Part shown: positions 45,218 through 56,094 of the stretch, piece by piece
Position numbering within the stretch: the first letter of the stretch is position 1
Layout of the letters: every line of letters starts with the position of its first letter
Origin: Diphasiastrum complanatum
Lineage: Eukaryota > Streptophyta > Lycopodiopsida > Lycopodiales > Lycopodiaceae
Reading direction: 5' to 3'
DNA: 64,000 nucleotides
NCBI GenBank assembly: GCA_029204225.1
Contig: MU832630.1
Coordinates: 1 to 64,000 of the forward strand
Made by a program: the position numbers and the translations under genes
Notes under the pieces: generated by a model
The model's database searches: none
What the model was told of the DNA's origin: nothing
What the model saw: only the letters and a program-made list of their open reading frames with translations

Positions 45218-46560
45218 CTATATAGGAACATGAATGAAACATATACAACCAAAGATTTTAAAATGGTTGACACTAGGCTTGTGTCCATGCCAGACTTGAT
45301 AAAGAGTCTTGTTATTAATGGCTTTAATGCTGGATCTGTTATGTATATAACAGGATATGGCAGCAGCTTCTAACAAGAATTTTGCAGGAAAGCGTGATTG
45401 ATATAGCATAGATCTGGCTGAGTTGAGAAGTGTTTCATTCTTTCTTTCTGCAATTCCGTTCTGCTGAAGCATGTAGGAAGTTGCAAATTGTCTTCAAATG
45501 CCATGTTCAGCTAAATAGTCAGACCTCTCATTAAAGATGTATTTACCGCCACCATCAGTTCGGAGTGCTTTTACCTTATTAGATGTTTGGGTCTCAACCA
45601 TGGCCTTGAATTTCTTGAAGCTTTCAAAGGCTTCAGATTTATGCTCTATGAACATGACTACAGACCTCTAGAATAATCATCTATGAAGGTGATAAAATAA
45701 AGTGCATCTCCTAGAGATGAAGTTGGCATTAGACTGCAAAGATTGCTATGTACAAGATCTAATACATGTTTTGTTTTGACAAAATGTGTTTTGGGAAATA
45801 TGCTTCTAGAGTGTTTTCCATAGATGCGAGATTCACTAAAAAAGGATTTCCTATCTAATGAAAGAGGGAAATGCAATCCATCAATTAAAGTATTATAATG
45901 CATATAAGGAAGTGATCTTGTATTAACGTGTCCAAATCGACCATGCCACATTAAAGCCTGATCGTTTACATTTTCATTTGAAGTACTGGCTAATGCAATT
46001 GAGTCAGAGAGTACATACAAATTCCCAACTCGTGTGCAGGTACTCAGAGTAGCATTTCATCGAAGATTGTACACTGTTCAGATGAGAAAGTGATTGTGTA
46101 TCGCTCATCAGTTATCTTGGAAACAAACGATAGGTTCTTAGATAAATAAGATGCATGAAGAACATTCGGAACACTGATGCAAAAATTATTCTATAATAAG
46201 ATATTGATTGTTCATTTCCCTTCAATGCGGATGGTGCTTGAATCTTCGAGGTAGATGAACCGCTTGAATTTCTGAGGTAGATGAACTGCTCTCTGGTATA
46301 AGCTTTGTACTTAGTAACCCACTCCCTTCGAGGAGTTGTGTTGGGTAGTGCCACTATCCAGGTACCAGCAATCGTAGTATTTGTTGCTACCGTTGTAATC
46401 CATTAACAGTTCTGATGGTTTGTTTTCACTAGAGGTAGATGAACTGCTCTTTAGTATAAGCTTTGTACTTAGTAAAATGCTCCCTTCGGGGAATCATGTG
46501 TTGGGTAGTGCCACCGTCCAGGCACTAGCAAGCGTAGTCTTCAATGATACTGTTGTAAGC
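45218..46560 (-). pseudogene. Copia protease-integrase remnant
   Basis: The integrase appears as LALASTSNEN-type pre-integrase text with ALMWHGRFGHVNTRSLPYMH (46020-45658), LDLVHSNLCS, FIDDYSR, QQNGIAERKNETLLNSARSM (45472) and VWHGHKPSVNHFKIFGCICF. The protease region (46560-46112) is duplicated in tandem with a 158-bp period (46275 and 46433), including the segment encoding the site near the DSG motif; both copies have stops. Confidence 0.88.
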
Positions 46561-46589
46561 CATTAACAGTTCTAATGGTTTGTCTTCAT

Positions 46590-47463
46590 CATAGATGTGC
46601 TCCTTAAATTTTGCCGCATTGGTAGAACACAACTGGTGTTGTTGTTGTTGCTTCTTTGTCTCATTGTAAATTTGAATACGACACTCTTTGATGTTGTGGT
46701 TGACTCTCTTGCAATACTTACATAAGACTTTCTTGCACGATCCACTGCTCTCGGACGGAGTTTGAGGCTGCTGCTGTTGCTGCTACTACATTTGATTTTT
46801 GCAATTGGATTTGTCTTTCTTCTTGGTGTACAAGGCCAGCAACTTGGATAGATCGCTGGTCTTTCTCCGCCTTTCTTCTTGAAGAATCTGACCTATGACC
46901 TTTTGAAGAGTCATGTCAGATTGTGTGGAGATCATCACGACAAAGTGCTCATAGGACTATGTTAAAGAAGAAAGCATGACAACATCATCATCTTGAATGG
47001 CACATCATATAGTTGATAATTGATCTAACAAAGATTTAAAACTGTTGATGTGAGAAGTGATGGCTGTAGAATCGGACATTCTAAGTGTAAAGAACTTCCT
47101 TCAAAGGTGTAACCACGTGGTCACATCTTCAGTCTCATAGAGATTTGATAGCAAACGTAATGCTTCCTTAGAGGACTTGCATGTGGTAACGTGGAAAATT
47201 TGGGAGTTGGCCAAATTGAGCAGGATCGATGCTAGGGCCTTCTGATCCTTGATCTTCTATGCCTTAGCTAATTGATGATCAACGTCTTCTTTTGTTTTCG
47301 AGTCAGATCCGTCCACAATGTCTTGGAGGTCTCTATCTATCAACATTGTTCGGAGTTTTAGCTTCCAGATGTAGAAGTTAGATTCATTGAACTTGTCAAT
47401 GATCCTAACCTCGTTGCCAAAATGAGAGGAAAGAGAAATAGTGTGGAACAGCTCCTGAATCAA
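46590..47463 (-). pseudogene. Copia gag remnant
   Basis: A gag start (VRIIDKFNESNFYIWKLKL, 47420-47360) then DLQDIVDGSDSKTKEDVDHQ, UBN2 core text (EALRLLSNLYETEDVTTWLH) and a CCHC knuckle (CKYCKRVNHNIKEC near 46710) in several frames, followed by a Gln-rich stretch. It matches the gag blocks at 54318 and 56095. Several frameshifts and stops. Confidence 0.88.
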
Positions 47464-47815
47464 CGTAGGACCGTTATTAATAATTGCATGTTAAGATACT
47501 AGTCTGATCACATCCACCGAAGAGTGTTGGAGTTATTGTCAGTGAATTTGGATGAGAAGATTCAATAGTGAACAATGGTGCAAAACAATTGCGTGTTCCT
47601 CAGACGTCAGAGACAACCATTGTCTGATCAGATGTTGAGGAGTCAGAGACGTCCGTGATATGTCAGACTGAGTGAACGAGCGAAACAAACAAATAAGACA
47701 ATGTAATCAAACTACAACACACAGACATCTACTTTAAACACAGATGATGAAGAAGTGTTGTCTGTATATTGAGCAACTACTTCAGGAAAAAAGATTCACG
47801 CCATTATGAACATGA
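47464..47815. other. Possible leader/LTR of the minus Copia copy
   Basis: Non-coding. CAGACGTCAGAGACAACCATTG-like text with CAGAC repeats (47610-47680) is visible. No primer site or LTR end could be set. Confidence 0.3.
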
Positions 47816-48930
47816 ACCGAAAACCCTAAACGTAGTGCTGGGATTCTAGGCCCGTTGAGCCAAAAATTGGTCGAATTCAATAAAAAACGGTCAAAACTTT
47901 AAACAGGTTCGTGGGCTCGACACAAACCCACAAGATCATTTGCAGCTCAATTTCGATGTTGTTTATCCATAAACGCCCTTTCTATCGGGGGGAATGCCAC
48001 TAAATGGACTACTAAGGCACAATGAATGGACTACTTTTTGGCATTCATAAGAAGTGGTCCAGTGTCGCCGAACAAAGTCCATTTTGCCTATCGTCTGTTC
48101 TATATTGTGCTACACATCGAGACAAACCCAAAGCACCAAACCAAGTTCCAAACGATTCAGTACTCATTGAGAAACATGCGCTCGAGCCAAAAACCATGAA
48201 AATAGTATAGGAAAGTTAGGCCTGTCAGACCAAAAATTGGTCGGATTCGATCGAATGCCCCCGAAACTTCGAATGAAAGATGGCTACAAGTTCATATGCT
48301 CGACATGAATCCACTGGACCAGTTGCAACTCAATTTCGACGTCGTTTTTTTGAAAACGCCCTTCGTGTCAGAAGGAATGCCATTAGGGCACAATGAATGT
48401 ACTACTTTTTGGCATTCCCAAGAAGTGGTTCAATGTCGTCGAACAAAGTCGTTTTGTCTGTCGTCTGTTCCATATTGTATGCTACATGTCGAGACAAACC
48501 TGAAGCACCAAACCAAGTTCCAATCAATTCAATTTTCACTAAAATAATGTGCGCCAGCAACCAAAAACCCTAAAAATAGTACAAAGAAGTTAAGCCTATC
48601 AAAGACCAAAAACTGGTCGAATGCCCTCGAAACTTCATACAAAAGGTGCCTACAAGTTCATGTGCTCGACATGAATCCATTGGACCAATAGCAACTCGAT
48701 TCCAACGTTGTTTGCTTGAAAAACATCCTTCATGTCTAAAGGAACACCATTCAAGCACAATGAATAAACTATTTTTCGACATTCACAAGAAGTGGTCCAG
48801 TGTCCTCCATTTTGCCTACCATCTATTCCGTACTATGATGCACGTCAAGACAAACCTGAAGCACAAAACTATGTTCCAAATAATTCAATACTCACCGAAA
48901 AACACATGCCCGAGACAAAAACGTAGTACA
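47816..48930. repeat. Three tandem copies of a unit of about 370 bp
   Basis: Each unit contains in order CAAAAA(C/T)TGGTC, GCTCGACA, CTCAATTTCGA, GGCACAATGAATG, AAGAAGTGGT, CGAGACAAACC and CAAAACC/CAAACCAAGTTCCAA. Anchors repeat at 48018, 48389 and 48756 (CACAATGAAT) and at 48121, 48493 and 48849 (GACAAAC), giving periods of 356-372 bp. The copies are diverged by perhaps a fifth of positions. Short frames within are shadows of the repeat. Satellite-like or an internal LTR-element array; family unknown. Confidence 0.92.
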
Positions 48931-49028
48931 TGGAAAAAAAAGCCATTAAAACACGCATGCATGCGCACATCTGCCATCAATACACATCCGCCATTGCCCA
49001 TCATCAACAAGCACAAACAACTAGTATG

Positions 49029-49030
<2 letters not shown>

Positions 49031-49058
<28 letters not shown>
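49031..49058. repeat. (AT)n microsatellite
   Basis: 14 AT units bordering the start of the dispersed repeat; the homologous position at 62952 carries a far longer compound tract. Confidence 0.97.
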
Positions 49059-49059
<1 letters not shown>

Positions 49060-49405
49060 CAAGCTATCTCTATCACTTGTGCTCTATCTTGATTGCTCTC
49101 TCCTACACTTTAAGATTTTTTAAAACTAGAAAACAATTTTTTGAAAGCCGAACAATCAAATTGTTATTGTTTTCACCCCAAGTAAATGCTTGATTACCAT
49201 ACAATTTTGTAATCATTTAGTTCTTGTATTCAAAACCTTCTCATATACAAATAAAATCACACCTAATGATTCTTTTGACAAGTCCAATCAATTTCCAAAA
49301 CAAGATAATTCCCTTCACATACAATTTTCTCAAGTTAACATACATGAAATATAGAACATCTAATTGATAAAACAAGCCCTATCCTCTTTAAGATTTTATA
49401 TGATC
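49059..49405 (+). repeat. Dispersed repeat, part B (copy 1)
   Basis: About 345 bp matching the reverse complement of 62596-62951, from TCAAGCTATCTCTAT to ATTTTATATGAT, with indels and substitutions. It begins at a microsatellite in both copies. Non-coding. Confidence 0.88.
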
Positions 49406-50151
49406 TAGCAAACAATTTGTATGCTTGATTTTGGTGATTGTAACTACATGCTACATTGCTATAGGTGTGATTTTCCAAATACATTCTATATTCCCAATTG
49501 TCCTAAAAATAATCAAAATGGCATGCATTCAACTTGGCCCAAATCATATTTCATGATGGAAAGGAAATCATATTTCAAGATGGAAAGGTTATAAACAAAG
49601 AGACATTATCTTACTTCATGACCCTCTTCAATGTTCATTTCAAAGGATTTTGACTTTTCCATCCTTCATACAAGTATCAATGTGAGAAATTCAATCTTCA
49701 AGATGGAAAGGGTATTAAATGGAATAAAATATCTAACAATGTGAGATTTTCAATTCGATACAGAGAAAGTGTAAAACTGAAGACCATGCATTCATATGCA
49801 CATCCACCATACGTCCATACCGGTTTCAAAATTGTCATATCCTGAAGTGAATTTGCTCAAATACATTAAACACATGAACACCAGATGCTTTCTAAAGCAG
49901 CAAATCAAACTTTCAAAGGGCTTACAAATTTTACTAACAAAATTAACCAGAGCTCAAAGTTTGGAAGGCTCTAAGCGAAACATTAGATTAAACAGTGATA
50001 CATATCTGTACGGTTTAAGTGCTCTGATCTTTCGGACAAGTATATTTCTATATACATTTGGCGAGCTCTTTGTTGTTTACAGGCAGTTGCATCTTGCAAA
50101 GATTCAAGGAAACCTCCCATTTTTTTCAGAGCGACAAAATTTCTATGTAGG
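49406..50151. other. Intergenic, 3' flank of H2A
   Basis: No coding block on a strand of its own. The plus frame at 49796-50185 lies antisense to the H2A 3' region and has no domain. No AATAAA or ATTAAA occurs on the minus strand between 49600 and 50199. Confidence 0.5.
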
Positions 50152-50152
50152 T

Positions 50153-50168
50153 GGTGTTAAAAAACACC
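50153..50168 (-). promoter_or_regulatory. Candidate histone-type 3' stem-loop of H2A
   Basis: In the minus-strand transcript GGTGTTTTTTAACACC forms a 6-bp stem (GGTGTT/AACACC) with a four-T loop, starting 31 nt after the H2A stop and followed by ACC. It agrees with the metazoan/algal consensus GGYYYUUHUHARRRCC at 14 of 16 positions; the two differences are a paired G:C swap that keeps the stem. Position, stem length, loop length and 3' ACC fit replication-dependent histone mRNAs. Function in a plant is inference only. Confidence 0.4.
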
Positions 50169-50199
50169 ATTTACATATTGATTGAAAGAAAACTTCGCT

Positions 50200-50727
50200 T
50201 CAAGCCTTAGAAGCCTTTGGACTCTTTTCACCCTTGGTCGCACTCTTTTCAGCTGCTGCAGTCTTCTTTGGAAGAAGCACCGCATGAATATTGGGCAACA
50301 CACCACCATGAGCGATAGTGACCCCTGACAGCAACTTCCCCAACTCGTCATCATTCCTTACAGCCAACTGAATGTGCCTGGGAATTATCCTGTTTTTCTT
50401 GTTATCACGAGCTGCATTCCCCGCAAGCTCCAGCACCTGACACACAACCAGCATAAAAAAAATCTTAAAACAAACACATTAAACACATACCAAATCTACA
50501 AATGTCAAGCGTCCAAAACGCTGCAGCCTGTGAAAAATCCAAGAACAAACCTCAGCAGCGAGATACTCGAGCACAGCGGCCAAGTAAACGGGTGCAGCCC
50601 CACCGACGCGATGGGCATATCTGCCCTTTTTGAGATACCTTGCAAGCCTTCCCACAGGAAACTGTAATCCAGCCCTGGTGGACTTGGACACAGACTTCTT
50701 CTTGGTTTTGCCTCTGCCTCCAGACAT
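50200..50727 (-). CDS. Histone H2A (SPKK-like tail, H2A.W-like)
   Basis: Two exons, 50727-50551 (59 codons) and 50436-50200 (78 codons plus TGA), joined across a 114-bp GT-AG intron in phase 0 between LEYLAAE and [12 protein letters not shown], the usual plant H2A intron site. The 137-residue product has the full fold: SGGRGK N-terminus, [15 protein letters not shown]1 loop [17 protein letters not shown], acidic-patch residues ([14 protein letters not shown]), docking domain ([15 protein letters not shown]) and a C-terminal tail ending [16 protein letters not shown] in L1 and an SPKK-like motif are traits of the plant H2A.W class. It packages DNA in nucleosomes; H2A.W marks heterochromatin. 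All frames are intact. Confidence 0.97.
50437..50550 (-). other. H2A intron
   Basis: On the minus strand the donor is GAG|GTTTGTTC and the acceptor TGTGTCAG|GTG. Splicing restores the conserved helix sequence without any missing residue. Confidence 0.95.
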
Positions 50728-50860
50728 CCTCAACTACACAAAAATTTGAAAACCCAAAAGAATAATTGAAACGGATCGCAAAATGCAGGGAAAACAGAAG
50801 AGAAGCGAGCGAGATGGGTGGCGAAGCCAAGACCGTGAAGAAGAGAGTCGGAGGTGAAGA

Positions 50861-50868
50861 CTATATAG
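50861..50868 (-). promoter_or_regulatory. H2A TATA box
   Basis: CTATATAG, 134 bp upstream of the H2A ATG, implying a 5' UTR of about 100 nt. Confidence 0.7.
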
Positions 50869-50910
50869 CGCGAAGTGCATCTAGAAATTCAAATGCCGTA
50901 TTAGATTACA

Positions 50911-50937
50911 GCCAATCGCTGACTAATACACGGATCG
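50911..50937 (-). promoter_or_regulatory. H2A upstream elements (CCAAT and octamer-like)
   Basis: GCCAATCGC (50911) is an inverted CCAAT box relative to the gene. CACGGATC (50929-50936) differs at one base from CGCGGATC, the plant histone octamer linked to S-phase expression. A second CGGATCG lies in the 5' UTR near 50772. These support cell-cycle regulation by analogy. Confidence 0.5.
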
Positions 50938-51203
50938 TGATCAAACGGTGGGCGGTAGGCTTACTGGACGGTTTGGATGCAGTGCAGTCCCGCCTCAGCA
51001 TTTTGAACTTGGATGAGTTTGTATGATTTTTTTTAAAGCTCAGGACGTGACGTGTAGGGGCCTTGGCATTTGCCAATGTTTAAGGCATGTAAATGGCATA
51101 TTTGCCTTTGGGAAATATTCAACAAAGTGCAGGCGACCGAAAAAATTATGGCTATCTTGTGGGAGTAGTGTCTTCCACATTGCCCTTCCATCGTTGGATG
51201 TAA

Positions 51204-51522
51204 GGGCATTAAGGCATGTGGGCGTTGGGCTCAACACTATCCTAACTTGTGCATAATTGATTGGTGAATCTAACTATTGTTAAATTTCACAAGAGGTCAA
51301 AATTGTCCAATTTTTCAATTAGTATGTCATAAGATTATATTTAGAATCTAAGGTGACCAAGCATGTGACCCATGGCCCCTCATCTCAAAGGTGTAGTAGA
51401 TGGTTGGCCCTAGCGCCCTCTCGTCCACAAATTTATGTCATTTTTTTATCCTCAGTTTTTTAGTTATTTCTCTCCCAATGTTAGGATAGTGTTGAGCCCA
51501 AGGCCCACATGCCTTAATGCCC
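51204..51522. repeat. Inverted repeat, 43-bp arms
   Basis: Arm 51204-51246 (GGGCATTAAGGCATGTGGGC...) is the reverse complement of 51480-51522 with one mismatch, leaving a 233-bp loop. TATAAATAGG (51530) follows the second arm. Possible foldback or MITE-like remnant; no clear target duplication. Confidence 0.88.
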
Positions 51523-51689
51523 AATTGCATATAAATAGGCACCCTTGCCTTACTCATTCAATATTTGATTGAAGGTGATTAGTATGATTAATTTCGAATA
51601 TTGATGTGGAGACCAAGTCAAGAGATGAGAGAGCCCGAATAAATCTTCCAAGCAATCCGATCTAAAAACATATGGCAAACTTAAACTTC

Positions 51690-51960
51690 TAAGAACTCTC
51701 AAATGTTTTTTTAATATCTATTTTGACAAAGGCAAAAGAGCAAGTTATGATAGTTTGTCCAACTATTAAATAAGTGCATTATATAGGATATCTTTCCTTT
51801 TAATAAATCCAAATTGCTCAATATGTAAATGTTGTTGTAGCAAAGGAGTGACTTTAGCAACTAATAGAAATTTATTGTTAGTCACTTACCTTTTGTGGAG
51901 GACTTTTTAATTATCAGTTTATTAAATCCTTGTATAAATGAACTTGATTGTGAGTTATCA
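51690..51960 (-). pseudogene. Possible LINE reverse-transcriptase fragment
   Basis: The minus strand, in one frame with stops, reads LLVAKVTPLLQQHLHIEQFG then FIKRKDILYNALI. This is reminiscent of the plant LINE RT block 'K-LA-RL-p-L---I---Q-gFvkgR-IldN'. Only this motif supports the call, so it is weak. Confidence 0.3.
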
Positions 51961-51969
51961 TAGAACAAA

Positions 51970-53137
51970 CCACATGTCATATGAAGAATGTCAATAGAGA
52001 GGCCTTGCCAAGCAATAGTGTGCATTTTTTTGTCAAATCCTTTTGTTTCTTGTTGTGCATAGAGTGCAAGGTGTCTTGCAATTCCTCTAGATTGAATGGA
52101 CTGTCAAGCATAGTGTTGTATATGATGATCCCAAGGTTGTATATCTTTAATGTGGATGATATAGTTGTTGATAATAAGCATGGAAAACCAAGGTGATGTA
52201 GTCATGAGGTTAAGATTAAATTTGGATTCTGCTAATGGAATTTACCGGATACCATTTTATTATGGATTAGATCATGTTGGAATAAAGTTTTGAATCATAA
52301 ACCGAAGTCCAAGTTGTCTGTCTGTATAAGTCAATCTAGTCTTGGTAGAAATACTAACACTTGTAGTAGGTTGACTTAATTTAAAAAAATTTGTCAATCT
52401 AGTCAATCTAGTCTTGGTAGAAATACTAACACTTGTAGTAGGTTGATTTTATTAAAGAAATTTTGTTATTAAAAGTTTGATGGTTGGAAAACTCACAAAT
52501 GTGAAATTATTCCCCTCAAATATTTCCTAGGTATATTATTTACTCGTACACCAATCTAACGGATTAGCATTGCCCTATTACCTGTATTGGTATCCTAGCA
52601 AAACATTATGAGACCATGTTAGGCATTTTCACCTTATAAATTTAGACTGCTTAATCAATCTACAATACATGTTTTTGACTTGCTTATCCCTGAAAAACAT
52701 GGATATGCTTAGGGAAAACGACATTAGCACATGACAAGTAAGAAGTTTTCAACAAGTCGTAAGGGTTAGCATGGAATGGATTTTCCTTAATATCTAGCTA
52801 TGTGTTGAAAATGCGGCACATAAACTCTAATGAACCTTTGAAATGATGTAGGAAGCACTTTGAATGGATCCAATTGAGATCCTACAACTCAAACACCAAC
52901 CAATTTAGTGTTTCTGAGCTTCACCTTGACTTGAACTCCACTTGAAGGCTTAATTCATGCAATTCCCTTCACATGTGTGAAACCACGACAGACTGCCACA
53001 AGCAGAGTATAGTACCTAAACTTCCAAATCAATCTCACAAATCCAAATACTCAACACAAATAGCAAATATCAAACATCTAGATCACCAACAACATTGGTA
53101 GATTGAAAACCATAAATTGATGGAGATGTTTGGAATT
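51970..53137. other. Intergenic with a 45-bp direct duplication
   Basis: A 45-bp block at 52330-52374 (GTCAATCTAGTCTTGGTAGA...) recurs at 52402-52446, a 72-bp period. Nothing coding was recognised. Confidence 0.6.
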
Positions 53138-54020
53138 AAGCTCACAGTTTACTCCTTAAAATTGCAATTCTATTTTGCTACCTTCATATTCGGTCGTGTT
53201 TTCTCACACAGACTACATGACCTACAAAACTGCTCTTATTTTGCGTGTAGACTTATACCTAGTAAAATACATGGGTTTCTGCCCACAGTCAGATTCCAGA
53301 TTAGAAGGTAACCGTTTCTGATATTTTTCACACTCGAATATCAACATATTTGAAGTACATTGAAGACCTGGCCATCTTTAATGACTTCAACCTGAAAAGG
53401 ACCTTTTCTGCGGTCCATGTGTGGACCATAACGGCTCGCCAAACAACGGCAAAGGGAATAGTTGAGGTCTATGTGCGAAGGCAACGAAACGCCAGACCAC
53501 CACCAAAGGGAACAGTTGCGGTCTGTATGCGAAGGCAACAAACCGCCCAAGCACCGTAAGAACGTGAGTTGTGGTCAGTATGCGGCACTAGCTCTTAACG
53601 GACTGCCAGGGCAACGCACAGCAGGCTACCATCATGAACCATCAAAGGCACCGTAGGAGTCAACTCTACGGCCATCATTCGAAGACCAATCGTCGAGGCA
53701 CTACAGGAGGCAATGCACAGCAAGCTACCGTCAGGAACTGCCAAGGCACCATAGGAGTCAACTCTACGGCCATCATGCGAAGACCAATCGTCGAGGCATC
53801 GCATGTCAACGCACACGGTTTACATTCGGTTCTCTCTCATGAAGGATATGGACTACTCGAGCACCGCAAGAATGTGAGTTGCGATCTGTATGCGGCTACG
53901 ACAACTTGCGATAGTCTTCACGCTCCACCTACAGTTGAGGCTCACAATGCCAAAGACTGTTGGGGCACCGCAGTAGCAACGATTGTGGTCTACATACGGT
54001 TGCGATAAGTACCATTCTCT
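53138..54020 (+). repeat. Copia 3' region/LTR-like repeat with minisatellite (copy 1)
   Basis: Bases 53138-53830 match 61404-61975 in direct orientation. In the second copy this sequence follows the end of Copia RNase H, so it is 3' untranslated/LTR sequence of that family. It is GC-richer than its surroundings and built from short repeats: a 54-bp unit (AAAGGGAA.AGTTG.GGTCT near 53451 and 53505), a 98-bp unit (AAGGCACC.TAGGAGTCAACT at 53645 and 53743), and GCACCG.AAGAA.GTGAGTTG near 53548 and 53860. Short frames here are shadows. Confidence 0.85.
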
Positions 54021-54044
54021 CACGCTCCCAAAGCGGAGTTCAAA

Positions 54045-54317
54045 TCTGAGTGTCGAATTACCTGTCTGCCAAGACTATCTAGTCGGTAAACAGACAAGGC
54101 AACCATTTAGATCAAGCCATCAGCATATTGTTAGAGGATTACTAGATGATGTACATACATATATCTGTGGCCCAATGCAGAATCCTTGACTGAAGGATGC
54201 AACGTACTTCATAGCTTTTATTGATGAATTTTCCAGAAGAACTATGGTGTATTTTATTAAGAAGAAATCAAAAGCTTTCAACTGCTTCAGAATCTTCAAG
54301 GAGTGTGCAGAGAATCA
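54045..54317 (+). pseudogene. Integrase fragment of another Copia family
   Basis: VGKQTRQPFRSSHQHIVRGL, ICGPMQNP, stop, LKDATYFIAFIDEFSRRTMV, YFIKKKSKAFNCF: the pre-integrase tail and first catalytic Asp region. It joins without a gap to the gag start of the next Copia copy. Confidence 0.85.
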
Positions 54318-56094
54318 TTGACAAGTTCAACGGATCTAGCTTCTATATCTGGAAGCTAAAACTCTAGATGATGCTGATAGAAAGAGACCTTTGGGACGTC
54401 GTGGACGGGTCTGACCCGAAACCAAAAGAAGACATTGATCACCAATTAGCTAAGGCATGGAAGATCAAGGATCAAAAGGCCCTAGCATCGATCATGTTGA
54501 ATCTAGCCGACAACGAGATTTTACACGTTACCACGTGCAAGTCCTCTAAGAAAGCATTAGATTTGCTATCAAATCTTTATGAGACTCAAGATGTGACCAC
54601 GCAGTTACACCTTAGAAGAAAGTTTTTAACACTTAGAATGTCTGATTCTATATCCATCACTTCTCACATCACCTTTAGATCTTTGATAGATCAATTATCG
54701 GGTTTAGGATGTGCCATTCAAGATGATGACGATGTCATGACCTTGCTTTCTTATTTGACATAGTCCTACGAGCACTTTGTCATAATGATCTCCACACAAC
54801 CTGACCTGACTCTTTAAAAGGTCATAGGTCATCTTCTCGATTGGTCCATCAAAGACAAGTCGTTGGCCTTGTACACCAAGAAGAAATACAAATCCAAGGG
54901 CAAGAATCAAATGTAGTAGCAGCAACAGCAGAAGCCTCAAACTCAGTCTGAGAGTAGTGGATCGTGCAAGAAACTCTTTTGTAGATATTGCAAGAGGCTC
55001 TACCATGACATCAAAGAGTGTCGTATCTAGATCTACAACGAGGCATAGAAGCAACAACAACAACAACAACAGTCATGTTCTACCAATGTGACATTATTTA
55101 AGGAACACATTTCTGATGAAGACAAACAATCTGACCTATTAATGGCTACAACGGTAGCAACAAAGACTACGATTGATGGTACCTGAATAGTGGCACTACC
55201 CAACACATGACCCCCGAAGGGAGTGGTTTACTAAGTACATATACGAAGCTTATACTAGAGAGCAGTTCATCTACCTCAAAGATTCAAGCACCATCCGCGT
55301 TGAAGGGAAAGGAACAATCAATATTATGTTCAAGAATAATCTTTCCATCAGTGTTCTGAATGTTCTTCACGCACCTCATCTATCTAAGAACCTGTTGTCA
55401 ATTTCCAAGATAATTGATGAGGGGTACACTATGACTTTCTCATCTGAACAGTGTACAATATTCGATGAAGATACTACTCTGAGTAACTGCACACGAGTAG
55501 GGGATTTATATGTACTATTTGACTCAGTTGCATTAGCCAGTACTTCAAATGAAAATGTAAATGATCAGGCTTTAATGTGGCATGGTCGATTTGGACACAT
55601 TAATACAAAATCACTTTCTTACATGCGTTGTAATAATTTAGTTGATAAATTGTATTTCCCTCTTCCATTAGATAGGAAATCCTTTTTCTGTGAGTCTTGC
55701 ATCTATGGCAAACACTCTAGAAGCCGATTTTCCATAACACATTTTGTCATAACAAAACATGTATCAGATCTTGTACATAGCGATTTTTGCGGTCCAATGC
55801 CAACTTTGACTCTAGGAGATGCACTTTATTTTATCACCTTCATAGATGATTATTCTAGATGGTCTACAATAATGTTCATAAAGCATAAATTTGAAGCCTT
55901 TGAATGCGTCAAGAAATTCAAGACCATGGCTAAAACCCAAACATCTAATAAGGTAAAAGCACTCCGAACTGATGATGGCGGCAAATACATCTCCAATGAG
56001 ATGTCTGACTATCTAGTTGAACTTGGCATACGAAGACAATTTGCAATTTCATACACACCTCAACAGAACGGAATTGCAGAAAGGAAGAATCGAA
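54318..56094 (+). pseudogene. Copia gag-protease-integrase (copy F1)
   Basis: The gag begins IIDKFNGSSFYIWKLKL, then MMLIERDLWDVVDGSDPKPK, the UBN2 core (LLSNLYETQDVTTQLHLRRK), a Gln-rich spacer and knuckle text (CRYCKRLYHDIKEC). The protease active site is in broken frames near 55190. An open frame 55326-56111 holds LHAPHLSKNLLSISKIIDEG, WHGRFGHINTKSLSYM, CESCIYGKHSRSRF, VHSDFCGPMP, FIDDYSRW, RTDDGGKY and QQNGIAERKN. After AERKNRT it continues in frame into gag of a second copy. Confidence 0.92.

Noticed and set aside
47816-48930. CRISPR-like or gene-family array
   Set aside because: The units are about 370 bp, diverged, without spacers or coding content; a eukaryotic tandem repeat explains them.
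49796-50185. 129-codon plus frame beside H2A
   Set aside because: Antisense to the H2A 3' region, no domain or homology that I recognise, and composition is unremarkable.
53341-54008. Several overlapping 60-124-codon frames on both strands in GC-richer DNA
   Set aside because: Few stops because of composition and repeats of length divisible by three; the frames are not conserved between the two copies of the repeat.
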